Assembly: GCA_964236495.1 (NCBI GenBank)
Contig: CAXSBR010000011.1
Span: 31,088 to 95,087, forward strand
Length of the DNA: 64,000 bases
Origin: CAXSBR01 sp964236495
GTDB taxonomy: Bacteria; Actinomycetota; Actinomycetes; Mycobacteriales; Jatrophihabitantaceae
Reading direction: 5' to 3'
Shown: positions 40,721-48,158 of the stretch, piece after piece
How the letters are laid out: each line of letters begins with the position of its first letter
Numbering within the stretch: the stretch's first letter is position 1
Position numbers and translations under genes: made by a program
The notes under the pieces: model-generated
Databases searched by the model: none
Told to the model about the DNA's origin: nothing
The model's input: the letters and a program-made list of their open reading frames with translations, nothing else

Positions 40721-41161
40721 TCATAGGTCGGCTCCCGGACCCTCTGCCACTTGCTCGGGACTGACGCGACGCAAACCTTCGATCTGGTCGAAGGCTGCGT
40801 CGGGAGAGATGATGACACCGATTCCAGAGATCAGAGCGGTGGCTGCGTGCACGGCGTCGCGGCCACCCAGGCGCGGCTGGCTGCCGACGAGTTCGATCGA
40901 TTGACGCAGCACTGCTACGTCGAAGTCGTGTAACAAACACAACGTTGCGGCGTCTCGCGCCTGCCTGAGGGCGGCGGCGCGATCGCCTCGCCGCATTCGG
41001 TGAAAGAGCAGCTCCTGGATCACCTCGACGCTTGCGTGCAGTTCGAGGCGCCCGCCCCCGGCGGCCGCGATGATGTCAACGCAGTACCGCTTGAGCGGGT
41101 GAGCACCACCGAGCGCGTAGGCCAGAATCGCAGTGTCGACATAGGCAGATCGCGAACTCAC
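40721..41161 (-). CDS. VapC-like PIN-domain ribonuclease toxin
   Basis: A 146-residue PIN protein. The metal-binding acidic residues are visible in order: Asp in YVDTAILAYA, Glu in VIQELLF, Asp in GGRDAVHAATAL and Asp in ISPDAAFDQI. PIN toxins cleave tRNA or rRNA unless bound by their antitoxin. GTG 41161 overlaps the antitoxin stop (GTGA), the standard coupled antitoxin-toxin order. Sequence from the open frame before 41161 has no PIN similarity. Confidence 0.85.
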   Translation of the reverse strand: MSSRSAYVDTAILAYALGGAHPLKRYCVDIIAAAGGGRLELHASVEVIQELLFHRMRRGDRAAALRQARDAATLCLLHDFDVAVLRQSIELVGSQPRLGGRDAVHAATALISGIGVIISPDAAFDQIEGLRRVSPEQVAEGPGADL

Positions 41162-41421
41162 AAGAATTTGCCAACGGAGGCATCGCCGATGCGAGCCTTC
41201 GCCTCCGCCCAATCCTCGCCTGGTTCGTCGTCGGAATCGGCTGTGTCGAGCAGGCGTTCAGCCGCGGCTGCCCGCGCCTCCAGTCCGCTGGACAGCCGAA
41301 AACGGATAGCTTCGCGAATCACTGCGGCCACGCTCTGGCCGCCCCGAAGGGCTACGCGTTCGAGCTGTTGATATTCGGCCGGTTCGATCAACAGTTGCAC
41401 ACGGCGATCGAGGGTAGACAT
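41158..41421 (-). CDS. Ribbon-helix-helix antitoxin (VapB-like)
   Basis: An 87-residue protein with an N-terminal ribbon-helix-helix DNA-binding domain (RRVQLLIEPAEYQQLERVA, then AAVIREAIRFRL) and a C-terminal acidic arm (DTADSDDEPGEDWAEAKAR) that would wrap the PIN toxin. It would repress its own promoter. ATG 41421 is six bases after a TACAGT -10 element, suggesting a leaderless transcript; ATG 41427 is an alternative in the same frame. Confidence 0.82.
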   Translation of the reverse strand: MSTLDRRVQLLIEPAEYQQLERVALRGGQSVAAVIREAIRFRLSSGLEARAAAAERLLDTADSDDEPGEDWAEAKARIGDASVGKFL

Positions 41422-41427
41422 ACACAT

Positions 41428-41459
41428 ACTGTAGCATGCTTATCAGAGGGGACTGTCAA
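41428..41459 (-). promoter_or_regulatory. Promoter/operator of the toxin-antitoxin pair
   Basis: On the minus strand TTGACA (41459-41454) and TACAGT (41433-41428) are separated by 20 bases; the spacer ends with the palindrome AGCATGCT, a likely operator for the antitoxin. The -10 to ATG 41421 distance of six bases fits a leaderless mRNA. Confidence 0.45.
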
Positions 41460-41610
41460 ATACGACATTGCGGACCGCTCATTCTTGCGGCGGTCTTGTC
41501 GCACTCGCCGCTGTTATGGGCACCGGCCGTCCGTGCCGACACTTCTGCTCGTCACACCGTCAGGGAAATTTGGGCGTTGATAGGACAACAACCCCCTTCC
41601 CGAGCGGACC

Positions 41611-42809
41611 TCATGGGATGGCTTTCACACCCTCGGTCTCGTAGCTGAGAGGTGCGTCGATGACGTCCAACACCTTCGCCGCAACCCACACTGCGCGCCC
41701 TCCTCTTCCTACGGTGCCGATCGGCGCTGTCCACCCGTAATCGTCGGTAGCACGCAAGAGCAGGTTTCGCGCCCCTTGGTGAGTGACATTCAACGCTGTC
41801 CTGACCTGTTGAACTGTCAAGAACGGGCTGCGGAACATCAGCGGTAGCAGCGCGCCGACGAGCGAACGATCGAGGCGACTCTGTTCGGCATACTGCTCGC
41901 GAAGCTCGATGAGGGTTCGTGCTCGCCGGACTGCATCGCTAGCCTGCTGTCGAACGGCGCCGAGAAAGAATCTGAGATAGACATCGATCTCGCCACGCTC
42001 ACGGACCCCCTGAAGCGACTCGTAGTACTCCTGTCTGTGCGTCTAGAGGTATCCGGACAGGTAGAGCAGCGGTTTTGAGAGGTGCTCCTCGCTGACCAGC
42101 ATCAGACCGATCAGTAGCCGCCCGATGCGGCCATTGCCGTCCAAGAATGGGTGGATGGTCTCGAACTGGTAGTGCATCAAACCGGCACGAACCAGCGCCG
42201 GCATGGGAGGTGGTTGGTTGACAAACCGTTCCCAGTCACCGAGGAGGTCGGCTAAGTGATCTGGCACGGGCGGCACGTACAACGCCGTGTCTAGGGTGTC
42301 TCCGGGCGCACCGATCCACACTGGACTAAGACGAAGCTCTCCAGGTTGAAGGTGCCGCTGACTGGGGGCTCCGGTCAGCAGCGCGTGGTGGACCTCGAGC
42401 ATCAGCCGTTGAGTCAACGGGATTCGTTCAACCGCATCGAGGCCTACACGAGCGCGCGAAGGTAGGCGCCGACCTCGGCCGTCCCCTCGCTGCGAGCGCT
42501 CGCATCACCGATGGCCTCAGCTTTGAGGACGTCGGACAGCGTCGCGTTGGTTCCTTCGATGCGCGAGCTAGCAAGAGCCTCGCGGGTGAGGAACGGACCG
42601 ATCAGCATGTCAGGGTCCGGCACGAGCGTGCCCAATCCGTTCAGAAGCCCGAGCGCCGCATCCGCTGCAGACAGCGCCATCACCGTGGCTGGCTCGAGTG
42701 GTAGCTCACGCGGGATCGGTGCCGGGAGAAAGTAATCGAACGCGTGCCGATTGCCCGGCTGGCGAGTGACGCGGCCGAACTGCGTTGATATATAGCGGAC
42801 TGAATCCAC
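41611..42809 (-). pseudogene. Fic-domain protein gene, broken by a frameshift and a stop codon
   Basis: The pieces together make one Fic AMP-transferase-like protein. From 42809 an N-terminal segment with the inhibitory-helix motif SSRIEGTNATL (the [S/T]xxxE[G/N] signature of class II Fic) reads to a stop at 42444. The next frame continues at once (VGLDAVERIPLTQRLMLEVH) with the Fic core QFETIHPFLDGNGRIGR, and stops at TAG 42043-42045 after LLYLSGYL. In the same frame after that stop the normal Fic continuation appears (THRQEYYESLQGVRERGEID, YLRFFLGAVR) and a C-terminal winged-helix part ending at 41611. An extra GT (or one lost base) near 42446 and one nonsense change explain the breaks. Active Fic proteins modify targets with AMP; this one cannot be made intact. 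Confidence 0.88.
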
Positions 42810-43073
42810 TCGGCCACGCTACAACAAAAATGCCGCTTTCTTGTAAGGTCGGACCAGCTGTGCAACGCGCGTTGCTCAGACTTGCCACGCTTCTAGTGCA
42901 GCACCGCTTCCTTGCAGCGACAGGCGATTCGTCAACGTTCGTAGCAGCGTCGAAAGCACCTCCCCGTCCCGCTACTGACCGGACGGGCGAGCTGCGCAAC
43001 GGACAACCACCATTGCCGGATCTCGATTACAAGGGAGCGGACGGGCGATCGGACTACCAACCGGACACTGGCG

Positions 43074-43160
43074 CGGAGGGCAAGGGATTCGAACCCTTGA
43101 TGGGTGTAACCCCATAGCGGTTTTCAAGACCGCCGCCATCGGCCACTAGGCGAGCCCTCC
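43074..43160 (-). tRNA. tRNA-Ser (anticodon TGA)
   Basis: The minus strand folds as a type II tRNA: acceptor GGAGGGC pairs with GCCCTCC, the anticodon stem-loop is GCGGT CTTGAAA ACCGC giving anticodon TGA, a long variable arm follows, and the T-arm has GGTTCGAATCC. Length is 87 bases with G as discriminator; CCA is not encoded. Confidence 0.95.
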
Positions 43161-43248
43161 CGGCGTGCCGGCCCAGCTTACGGCCGGCCCTAAGCGCCTA
43201 TGCCGCTGTCGAAAACGCCGCGACGACGCGTCAGGCGATGCCGGCGGC

Positions 43249-44310
43249 TCACACGCCCGACTGATGCTCCAGGGCAGAAATCATGCGAGCCAATCCGGTG
43301 AGCAGGTCCACCGACGCCGTCCAGCCCAGTGCCTCCAGCCGCGCACTGCTGAGTCCCTGCCCGATTGCCGGGCTGTAGGCCCGCTCGTCGGTGGCGTTGG
43401 TGAACCGGACCCGCAGGTCACGCTCGGGACGCACCTGGGTGAACAACGTGGCCAGCTCGCGGATCGACACCAGCCCTCGCGCGTCGGAGACGTTGTAGAC
43501 GGTGTCATCACCACACAGCAACGCGTAGAACATGCCGGCAACGGCGTCTGCGACGTAGGTGTAGGTGCGCACGCCGGCACCGTCGCTGTTGAGCACGATG
43601 TCGCGCCCGGCGACGACATCAGCGGCAAAGTCGGCTTGGACGCGGCCGTCGTCGAGGGCCATTCCAGGCCCGTAGATGTGTCCAAACCGCACGATCGTGC
43701 TGGTCAACTGATGCTGTGCCTGATAAACGGCGCACAGCGTTTCCGCGGCACGTTTGCTTTCGGAGTAGCACGCACGGGGATTGAGAATGTCGAATCCGCC
43801 GTAACTGTTCTCGTCGATCAACACAGTGCCCTCGGGTTGGCTGCCGTAGACCTCCGCCGAGGACATCAGCAGGAATCCGCGGGAGCGTTTGCGCACGCAC
43901 AGATCGAGTAGATTCAGCGTGCCGAGGAGATTGGCCTTCATCGTCGACACCGGATCTGCGCCGTGCAGAGCGGGCCGGGCCGGGCTTGCCCCGTGGACGA
44001 CGTAGTCGACGTCACCTTCGAGGTCGAGCGCTTCACCGACATCGGCCACGATCAGGTCGAAGTCGTCACGCTGCAGCACATCGTCCAGAATGTCGCGTGC
44101 CTTGTGCTCGTTGCGCACCAGACCTCGCACCTGGATACCGGTGTCGTACCGGTCGTTGAGAGCGAGCAGTGTGTACGCCGCATACGAGGGCAGCATTCCA
44201 CTGGCGCCGGTGACCAGTACGGTGCTGTTCGTGAGCCGGCGCCACGGCACATCGCGCTGAACAATCTCTGCCAGATCGCCGACCACCGCCGGACTGCTGT
44301 ATGCAGCCAT
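43249..44310 (-). CDS. NAD-dependent epimerase/dehydratase (extended SDR)
   Basis: A 353-residue extended short-chain dehydrogenase. The Rossmann motif is TVLVTGASGMLPSY (about residues 30-43), where GASGML matches GxxGxx(G) with the last Gly replaced; the catalytic pair is YSESK near residue 185, with MSSAEVYG supplying the Ser. Family members act on nucleotide-sugars. The gene ends the minus-strand series with the cytidylyltransferase and TagF-like genes (4 bases downstream of the former), so it may act on a CDP-linked sugar or polyol. It is not TarJ, which is a zinc alcohol dehydrogenase. Substrate unknown. Confidence 0.88.
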   Translation of the reverse strand: MAAYSSPAVVGDLAEIVQRDVPWRRLTNSTVLVTGASGMLPSYAAYTLLALNDRYDTGIQVRGLVRNEHKARDILDDVLQRDDFDLIVADVGEALDLEGDVDYVVHGASPARPALHGADPVSTMKANLLGTLNLLDLCVRKRSRGFLLMSSAEVYGSQPEGTVLIDENSYGGFDILNPRACYSESKRAAETLCAVYQAQHQLTSTIVRFGHIYGPGMALDDGRVQADFAADVVAGRDIVLNSDGAGVRTYTYVADAVAGMFYALLCGDDTVYNVSDARGLVSIRELATLFTQVRPERDLRVRFTNATDERAYSPAIGQGLSSARLEALGWTASVDLLTGLARMISALEHQSGV

Positions 44311-44314
44311 CGGC

Positions 44315-45031
44315 CTACAGACCGCCGATCTGACGGTTTTCCAGAACGTCGAAGAAGGCTCGGGCGACGTAGAAATCCTCGACCGTCGTTATCTTGATGT
44401 TCGAGCGCGGCCCGTCCACCCGATGGATCGGCAGCCCGTATCTGTGCAGCAGGCCGCAGGAATCGATGGTGTCGGTCTCACCGTCTGCGACCGCCCGGTC
44501 GTACAGACGCAGAATCGGCCCGAGCCGAAAACTTTGCGGAGCCTGGGCGGCGTAGATGTGCTCGCGCGGAATGACGTCCTCGATCTGCTGAGTTCGAGAC
44601 GACACCACCGTTTCGTTGAATTTCGTACAGGTGATCGCGCTGCCGTGCAAGACAACACACTCGATGTTGTCACTGATCAGCTGCTGCGTGATGAGCGGGC
44701 GCACTCCGTCATGGATCAGGACGATGGAGGAATCCGGGGAATCGGCTGCAATCGCCTGCAGCCCGGCGTGACGGGACGCCTGGCCGGTGCCTCCGCCGTC
44801 GACGATCCACGACACTTTGGTGATCTCGTACCGGTTCAACAGCCGGGTCAGGTGATTGCGGTAGTGCGGCAAGATGGCTACGGCAATAGCGTCGATATCA
44901 GGATGCTCTTCGAAGTGTTCCAGGGTGTGAATAATGATCGGCTTGCCGTGCACCTCCAAGAACTGCTTGGGCAGCGCGGCCGCGTTCATGCGCGACCCGA
45001 TACCGCCGGCGAAGATCAGCGCAATATTCAC
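44315..45031 (-). CDS. TarI/IspD-family cytidylyltransferase (probably CDP-polyol synthesis)
   Basis: A 238-residue cytidylyltransferase. N-terminal CTP-binding motif AGGIGSRMNAAALPKQFLE, HDGVRPLI in the middle, and the late IKITTVEDFYVARAFF block. IspD proteins (MEP pathway) and TarI/Bcs1-type ribitol-5-phosphate cytidylyltransferases share this fold. Here the neighbours (SDR enzyme and TagF-like polymerase) argue for TarI, making CDP-ribitol or a related activated polyol phosphate for a wall polymer. The genome should have a separate ispD elsewhere if this is right. Confidence 0.85.
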   Translation of the reverse strand: MNIALIFAGGIGSRMNAAALPKQFLEVHGKPIIIHTLEHFEEHPDIDAIAVAILPHYRNHLTRLLNRYEITKVSWIVDGGGTGQASRHAGLQAIAADSPDSSIVLIHDGVRPLITQQLISDNIECVVLHGSAITCTKFNETVVSSRTQQIEDVIPREHIYAAQAPQSFRLGPILRLYDRAVADGETDTIDSCGLLHRYGLPIHRVDGPRSNIKITTVEDFYVARAFFDVLENRQIGGL

Positions 45032-45068
45032 GCCCTGACCCCGGCGTGTCCCACCGTCGAGAAGTGGC

Positions 45069-46919
45069 TCACGCTTCGCTCTGGTCGCTGAGCACGGTGT
45101 CGTATATCACCGTATCGCCCGTGGCGGGGTCGCGGACCGCAGCCTCACTGTCGGCGAACCGACTGGTATGTGGATCACCGAGGATCAGCCAATCGATGAC
45201 GCGGTCGCCTGCGTTGGTGTCGACGATGTCGAAGTTCTCTTCGCGAAAAGCGGCAACCTTCCACATCTCGTAGTCCTGGGACTGAATAGCCTTGATGACC
45301 TCGTCGAACGTCGTGCAGATCTTGCCCGGTGCCGTCTCGTCGAAGTCGCGATGGAATCCGCGCGTCGCCGCGTAGAGCTCCTTGTCGTAGGCGAAGAAGA
45401 CCATCGGCCGGTCCAGCAGTGAGAACTCGTAGATGATCGAGGAGTAATCGGTCACGAGCACGTCGGTGACCTGCAACAGGTCGTTGACGTCGGGAAAGTG
45501 GGCGAAGTCGTACAGCCGGTCCCGGTATTGCGTAGGGATGTCGATCGGCTCGCGAATGAAGTGGTGCATCCGGAACAACACCACCGTGTCGCGTCCACAT
45601 AAATCGTAGAGGGCGGTCAGATCAAGCCGCCCGTAGTCGTAGTACGCCGTACCCGCACCGCGGCCACGGAAGGTCGGAGCGAACAGGATGATCTGCTTGC
45701 CCTCGAACTGCGGATGCGCCGAGTAGAAGTCCCGTTTCACCTGCTCGATGCGGGCCGGGTCGAGGAATGTGTCGATTCGGGGCAGTCCGGTGGGGATCAC
45801 GGCGGCTTCTTCGATCCCGAATGCCTCGGCGTATACCGGCACGAGGTGCTGAGATCCGGTAATGGCATAAGTCACCTTGCGATGGGCGTTCTGCAGTTTC
45901 GGCGACCCGTACTTCCCGAATCGGCTGTACCCGATGCTCTTGAAGCCGCTGCCGGCATGCCAGGCCTGGATGATCTTGGTCTGCTCGGACAGATGCAACA
46001 TTTCGAGCAGCCCGAAGTAGTCGTCTATGAGCACGACGTCAGACGTGGCGATCAGATAGATCAGACGCAGCGTGCTTTTTCGGTTCACCATGTGCGGTAG
46101 CCGAAACGAATACCGGAATGTGTATTGGCTGTCCAAGCTGCGTTCGATCATGCGGTCATGGACGCGTAACAGGTTGCCCTCCAGCCGCGTACGCATCTCT
46201 GAGGCGAAAAGGATCCGGTTGCCCGTCGGCGGATTGATCCGGCGCGAGAGCTGATACCACCTGTTCGCCAGCCGCACCCGTCGGGCCCGAGGTAGAAGTT
46301 TGCGGCGCACGCGACGAGCCAACGGCGGCTTTTCGCGCCCCGGTGCAGGCTTCGGGGCCGGCCGATACATCTGGTAGGTGCGCATGACCAGGTCGGGGTC
46401 GTCGCTTTCGGTGACGGCAAAGGTGACGACGTAGCAAACCCGGTTCTGCGCGTAGAGAAAGGTGCGCGAGGCGTCGTCGAGTTCCTCCATCTGACTGAGG
46501 TCATAGCCCGCCGCCGGCCCCCGTCGGCCACCGACGACCGGCACGATCTTCCACGCGCCGTTCGGGACCTGCTTGCGATCATGGAAGTTGGTGACGCTCA
46601 GCGTCAGGCGGTAGTCACCGGCGCCGGTGCTCGTGGTACTGCTGCCCCCGTCGGCAACACGCGCGTCGGCACGCCCCTCAACACCGCGCCTGTCAGCACT
46701 GCGCGCCCCAGAGATCAGTTCGGTATCCACCGGCAGCTCACGCTCGCCGTCGATAAGTAGGAAGGTGACGTCGCCAACCAGGTCGATCGGAAGTGAGCCG
46801 CGTCCGGGCTCGGTGGCGTCCACCGCGGTGGAGAACTCTGCGTTTGGGGACAGATGTGCCGTGAGCGAGAGGTTCACCCGCTCCCACGAGATCGCAGTGA
46901 TCTGGCACCCGTCCGCCAT
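45069..46919 (-). CDS. CDP-glycerol/ribitol phosphotransferase-like (TagF/TarL family)
   Basis: A 616-residue protein. The N-terminal 200 residues are a beta-rich region with unusual Arg/Gly/Ser stretches; the C-terminal 380 residues carry the TagF-type GT-B transferase: QAWHAGSGFKSIGYSR (catalytic His region), AITGSQHLVPVYAEAFG, LFAPTFRGRGAG, RMHHFIREP and VLVTDYSSIIYEFSLLDRP. These enzymes transfer polyol-phosphate from CDP-polyol to build teichoic-acid chains at the inner face of the membrane. GAGGAAGGA lies before the ATG. With the adjacent cytidylyltransferase it forms a supply-and-polymerise pair. Confidence 0.88.
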   Translation of the reverse strand: MADGCQITAISWERVNLSLTAHLSPNAEFSTAVDATEPGRGSLPIDLVGDVTFLLIDGERELPVDTELISGARSADRRGVEGRADARVADGGSSTTSTGAGDYRLTLSVTNFHDRKQVPNGAWKIVPVVGGRRGPAAGYDLSQMEELDDASRTFLYAQNRVCYVVTFAVTESDDPDLVMRTYQMYRPAPKPAPGREKPPLARRVRRKLLPRARRVRLANRWYQLSRRINPPTGNRILFASEMRTRLEGNLLRVHDRMIERSLDSQYTFRYSFRLPHMVNRKSTLRLIYLIATSDVVLIDDYFGLLEMLHLSEQTKIIQAWHAGSGFKSIGYSRFGKYGSPKLQNAHRKVTYAITGSQHLVPVYAEAFGIEEAAVIPTGLPRIDTFLDPARIEQVKRDFYSAHPQFEGKQIILFAPTFRGRGAGTAYYDYGRLDLTALYDLCGRDTVVLFRMHHFIREPIDIPTQYRDRLYDFAHFPDVNDLLQVTDVLVTDYSSIIYEFSLLDRPMVFFAYDKELYAATRGFHRDFDETAPGKICTTFDEVIKAIQSQDYEMWKVAAFREENFDIVDTNAGDRVIDWLILGDPHTSRFADSEAAVRDPATGDTVIYDTVLSDQSEA

Positions 46920-47288
46920 CGTGGTCCTTCCTCTTTACATCGAGCTGGGTGCATCCGGGCTGACTTCGTCGGGCCCCGGCAACTGGCGTCGCGTCATTGC
47001 GGGGCCGGAAGTAACAGACGGATGAACATGGAGCGGACGGGAGGCATCAGGGTACCAACGTGACGTTACGCAGAGCCTGGCGTTCGGGTCCGGCGCGTCG
47101 GAGACCGTCGCCGTAGCGACGCCGACGCTGCGGCCGGATCAACCGATTCAGCGCGGGCATCAGCATCGACCCGCCCGGCGCCGCAGGCAACTCCACAGCC
47201 GCGCCACGGTGGCCCGCAACGTCCAGCCCTGCGGTTCTGGTACACACTGTTCGCACGTATTCCCAGATTCCCGCGAAGGAGCCACCCG
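46920..47288. other. Divergent intergenic region (369 bases)
   Basis: Promoter region for the TagF-like gene (minus) and the sugar-phosphate mutase gene (plus). Ribosome-binding sites are seen at each end (GAGGAAGGA on the minus strand, AAGGAG about 10 bases before GTG 47289). No RNA gene or repeat is recognisable inside. Confidence 0.5.
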
Positions 47289-48158
47289 GTGCCTGACGCT
47301 GCCGTTCCCGCCGCTTCCGTACCCGCCGTGTCGGCGTTGGGCCTGCCGGCCACCATCACAACCTGCCTGTTCGACCTGGACGGCGTCCTGACGAAGACGG
47401 CGCTGGTGCACAACGCCGCCTGGAAGCAGGCCTTCGACGAGTTCCTGCGCGCCCGAGACGGCGACGGTTTCGTGCCGTTCGACTCGCACTCCGACTACGA
47501 CACCTACGTCGACGGCAAACCGCGCCCGGACGGCGTGCGCGACTTCCTGGCCAGCCGCAACATCACCCTGCCCGAGGGCAAGCCCGACGATCCACCCACG
47601 GCGCAGACCGTCAACGGCTTGGGCAACCGCAAGAACATCGAGCTGCTCAAGAAGATCGACGCCGACGGCGTCGAGGTCTACGACGGCTCGGTTCGCTACC
47701 TGCAGGCCGCACAGCAGGCGGGACTGCGGCGCATCGTGGTGTCCTCCAGCGCGAATACCGAGCAGGTGCTGCGGGTCACCGGCCTGGAGCGCTACGTGGA
47801 GGGCCGGATCGACGGCGTCACGCTGCGCGAGCAGAACCTGCGCGGCAAGCCCGCTCCCGATCCGTTCCTGGCCGGCGCGAAGCTCGCCGGCGCAGCCCCC
47901 GCCGAGGCGGTTGTCTTCGAAGATGCCCTGTCCGGCGTGGAGTCCGGGCGCGCCGGCAACTTCGGCTACGTCGTCGGCGTCGATCGCGTCGGGCAGGCAG
48001 CCGCGCTGCGCGAGCACGGCGCAGACGTCGTGGTCGACGATCTAGCCGACCTCCTCTCTCCCGACCTTCCTCCCGGCTCCCCGCCGGATCAGCCCTCGAC
48101 TCAGCCCGCGACCCAAGCCCCGACGATCCAGACGACGACGCAGGCAGGAAATCAGTGA
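47289..48158 (+). CDS. pgmB: Beta-phosphoglucomutase family HAD hydrolase
   Basis: A 289-residue HAD-fold protein. Motif I CLFDLDGVLTKT (nucleophile Asp and acid/base Asp, near residues 28-36), motif II VVSSSANT, motif III lysine in LRGKPAPDPF and motif IV FEDALSGVESG are all present. It would convert beta-glucose 1-phosphate to glucose 6-phosphate. Its stop overlaps the GTG of the GH65 phosphorylase (GTGA), the usual pairing in which the phosphorylase makes beta-glucose 1-phosphate and this enzyme removes it. The C-terminal 45 residues (Pro/Gln/Thr-rich, LLSPDLPPGSPPDQP) are an odd extension with no domain. Confidence 0.9.
   Translation: MPDAAVPAASVPAVSALGLPATITTCLFDLDGVLTKTALVHNAAWKQAFDEFLRARDGDGFVPFDSHSDYDTYVDGKPRPDGVRDFLASRNITLPEGKPDDPPTAQTVNGLGNRKNIELLKKIDADGVEVYDGSVRYLQAAQQAGLRRIVVSSSANTEQVLRVTGLERYVEGRIDGVTLREQNLRGKPAPDPFLAGAKLAGAAPAEAVVFEDALSGVESGRAGNFGYVVGVDRVGQAAALREHGADVVVDDLADLLSPDLPPGSPPDQPSTQPATQAPTIQTTTQAGNQ

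Noticed and set aside
42785..43117. Plus-strand open frame running into tRNA-Ser
   Set aside because: Its C-terminal GKGFEPLMG is the translation of the tRNA T-arm, a common false gene call.
43074..43160. tRNA-Ser 3' end as an attachment site of a mobile element
   Set aside because: No second copy of the 3' end was found near 40.6 kb and no integrase gene lies in between.
44315..45031. Assignment of the cytidylyltransferase as IspD of the MEP pathway
   Set aside because: IspF is not adjacent and the flanking TagF-like and SDR genes fit TarI better; IspD activity is not excluded.
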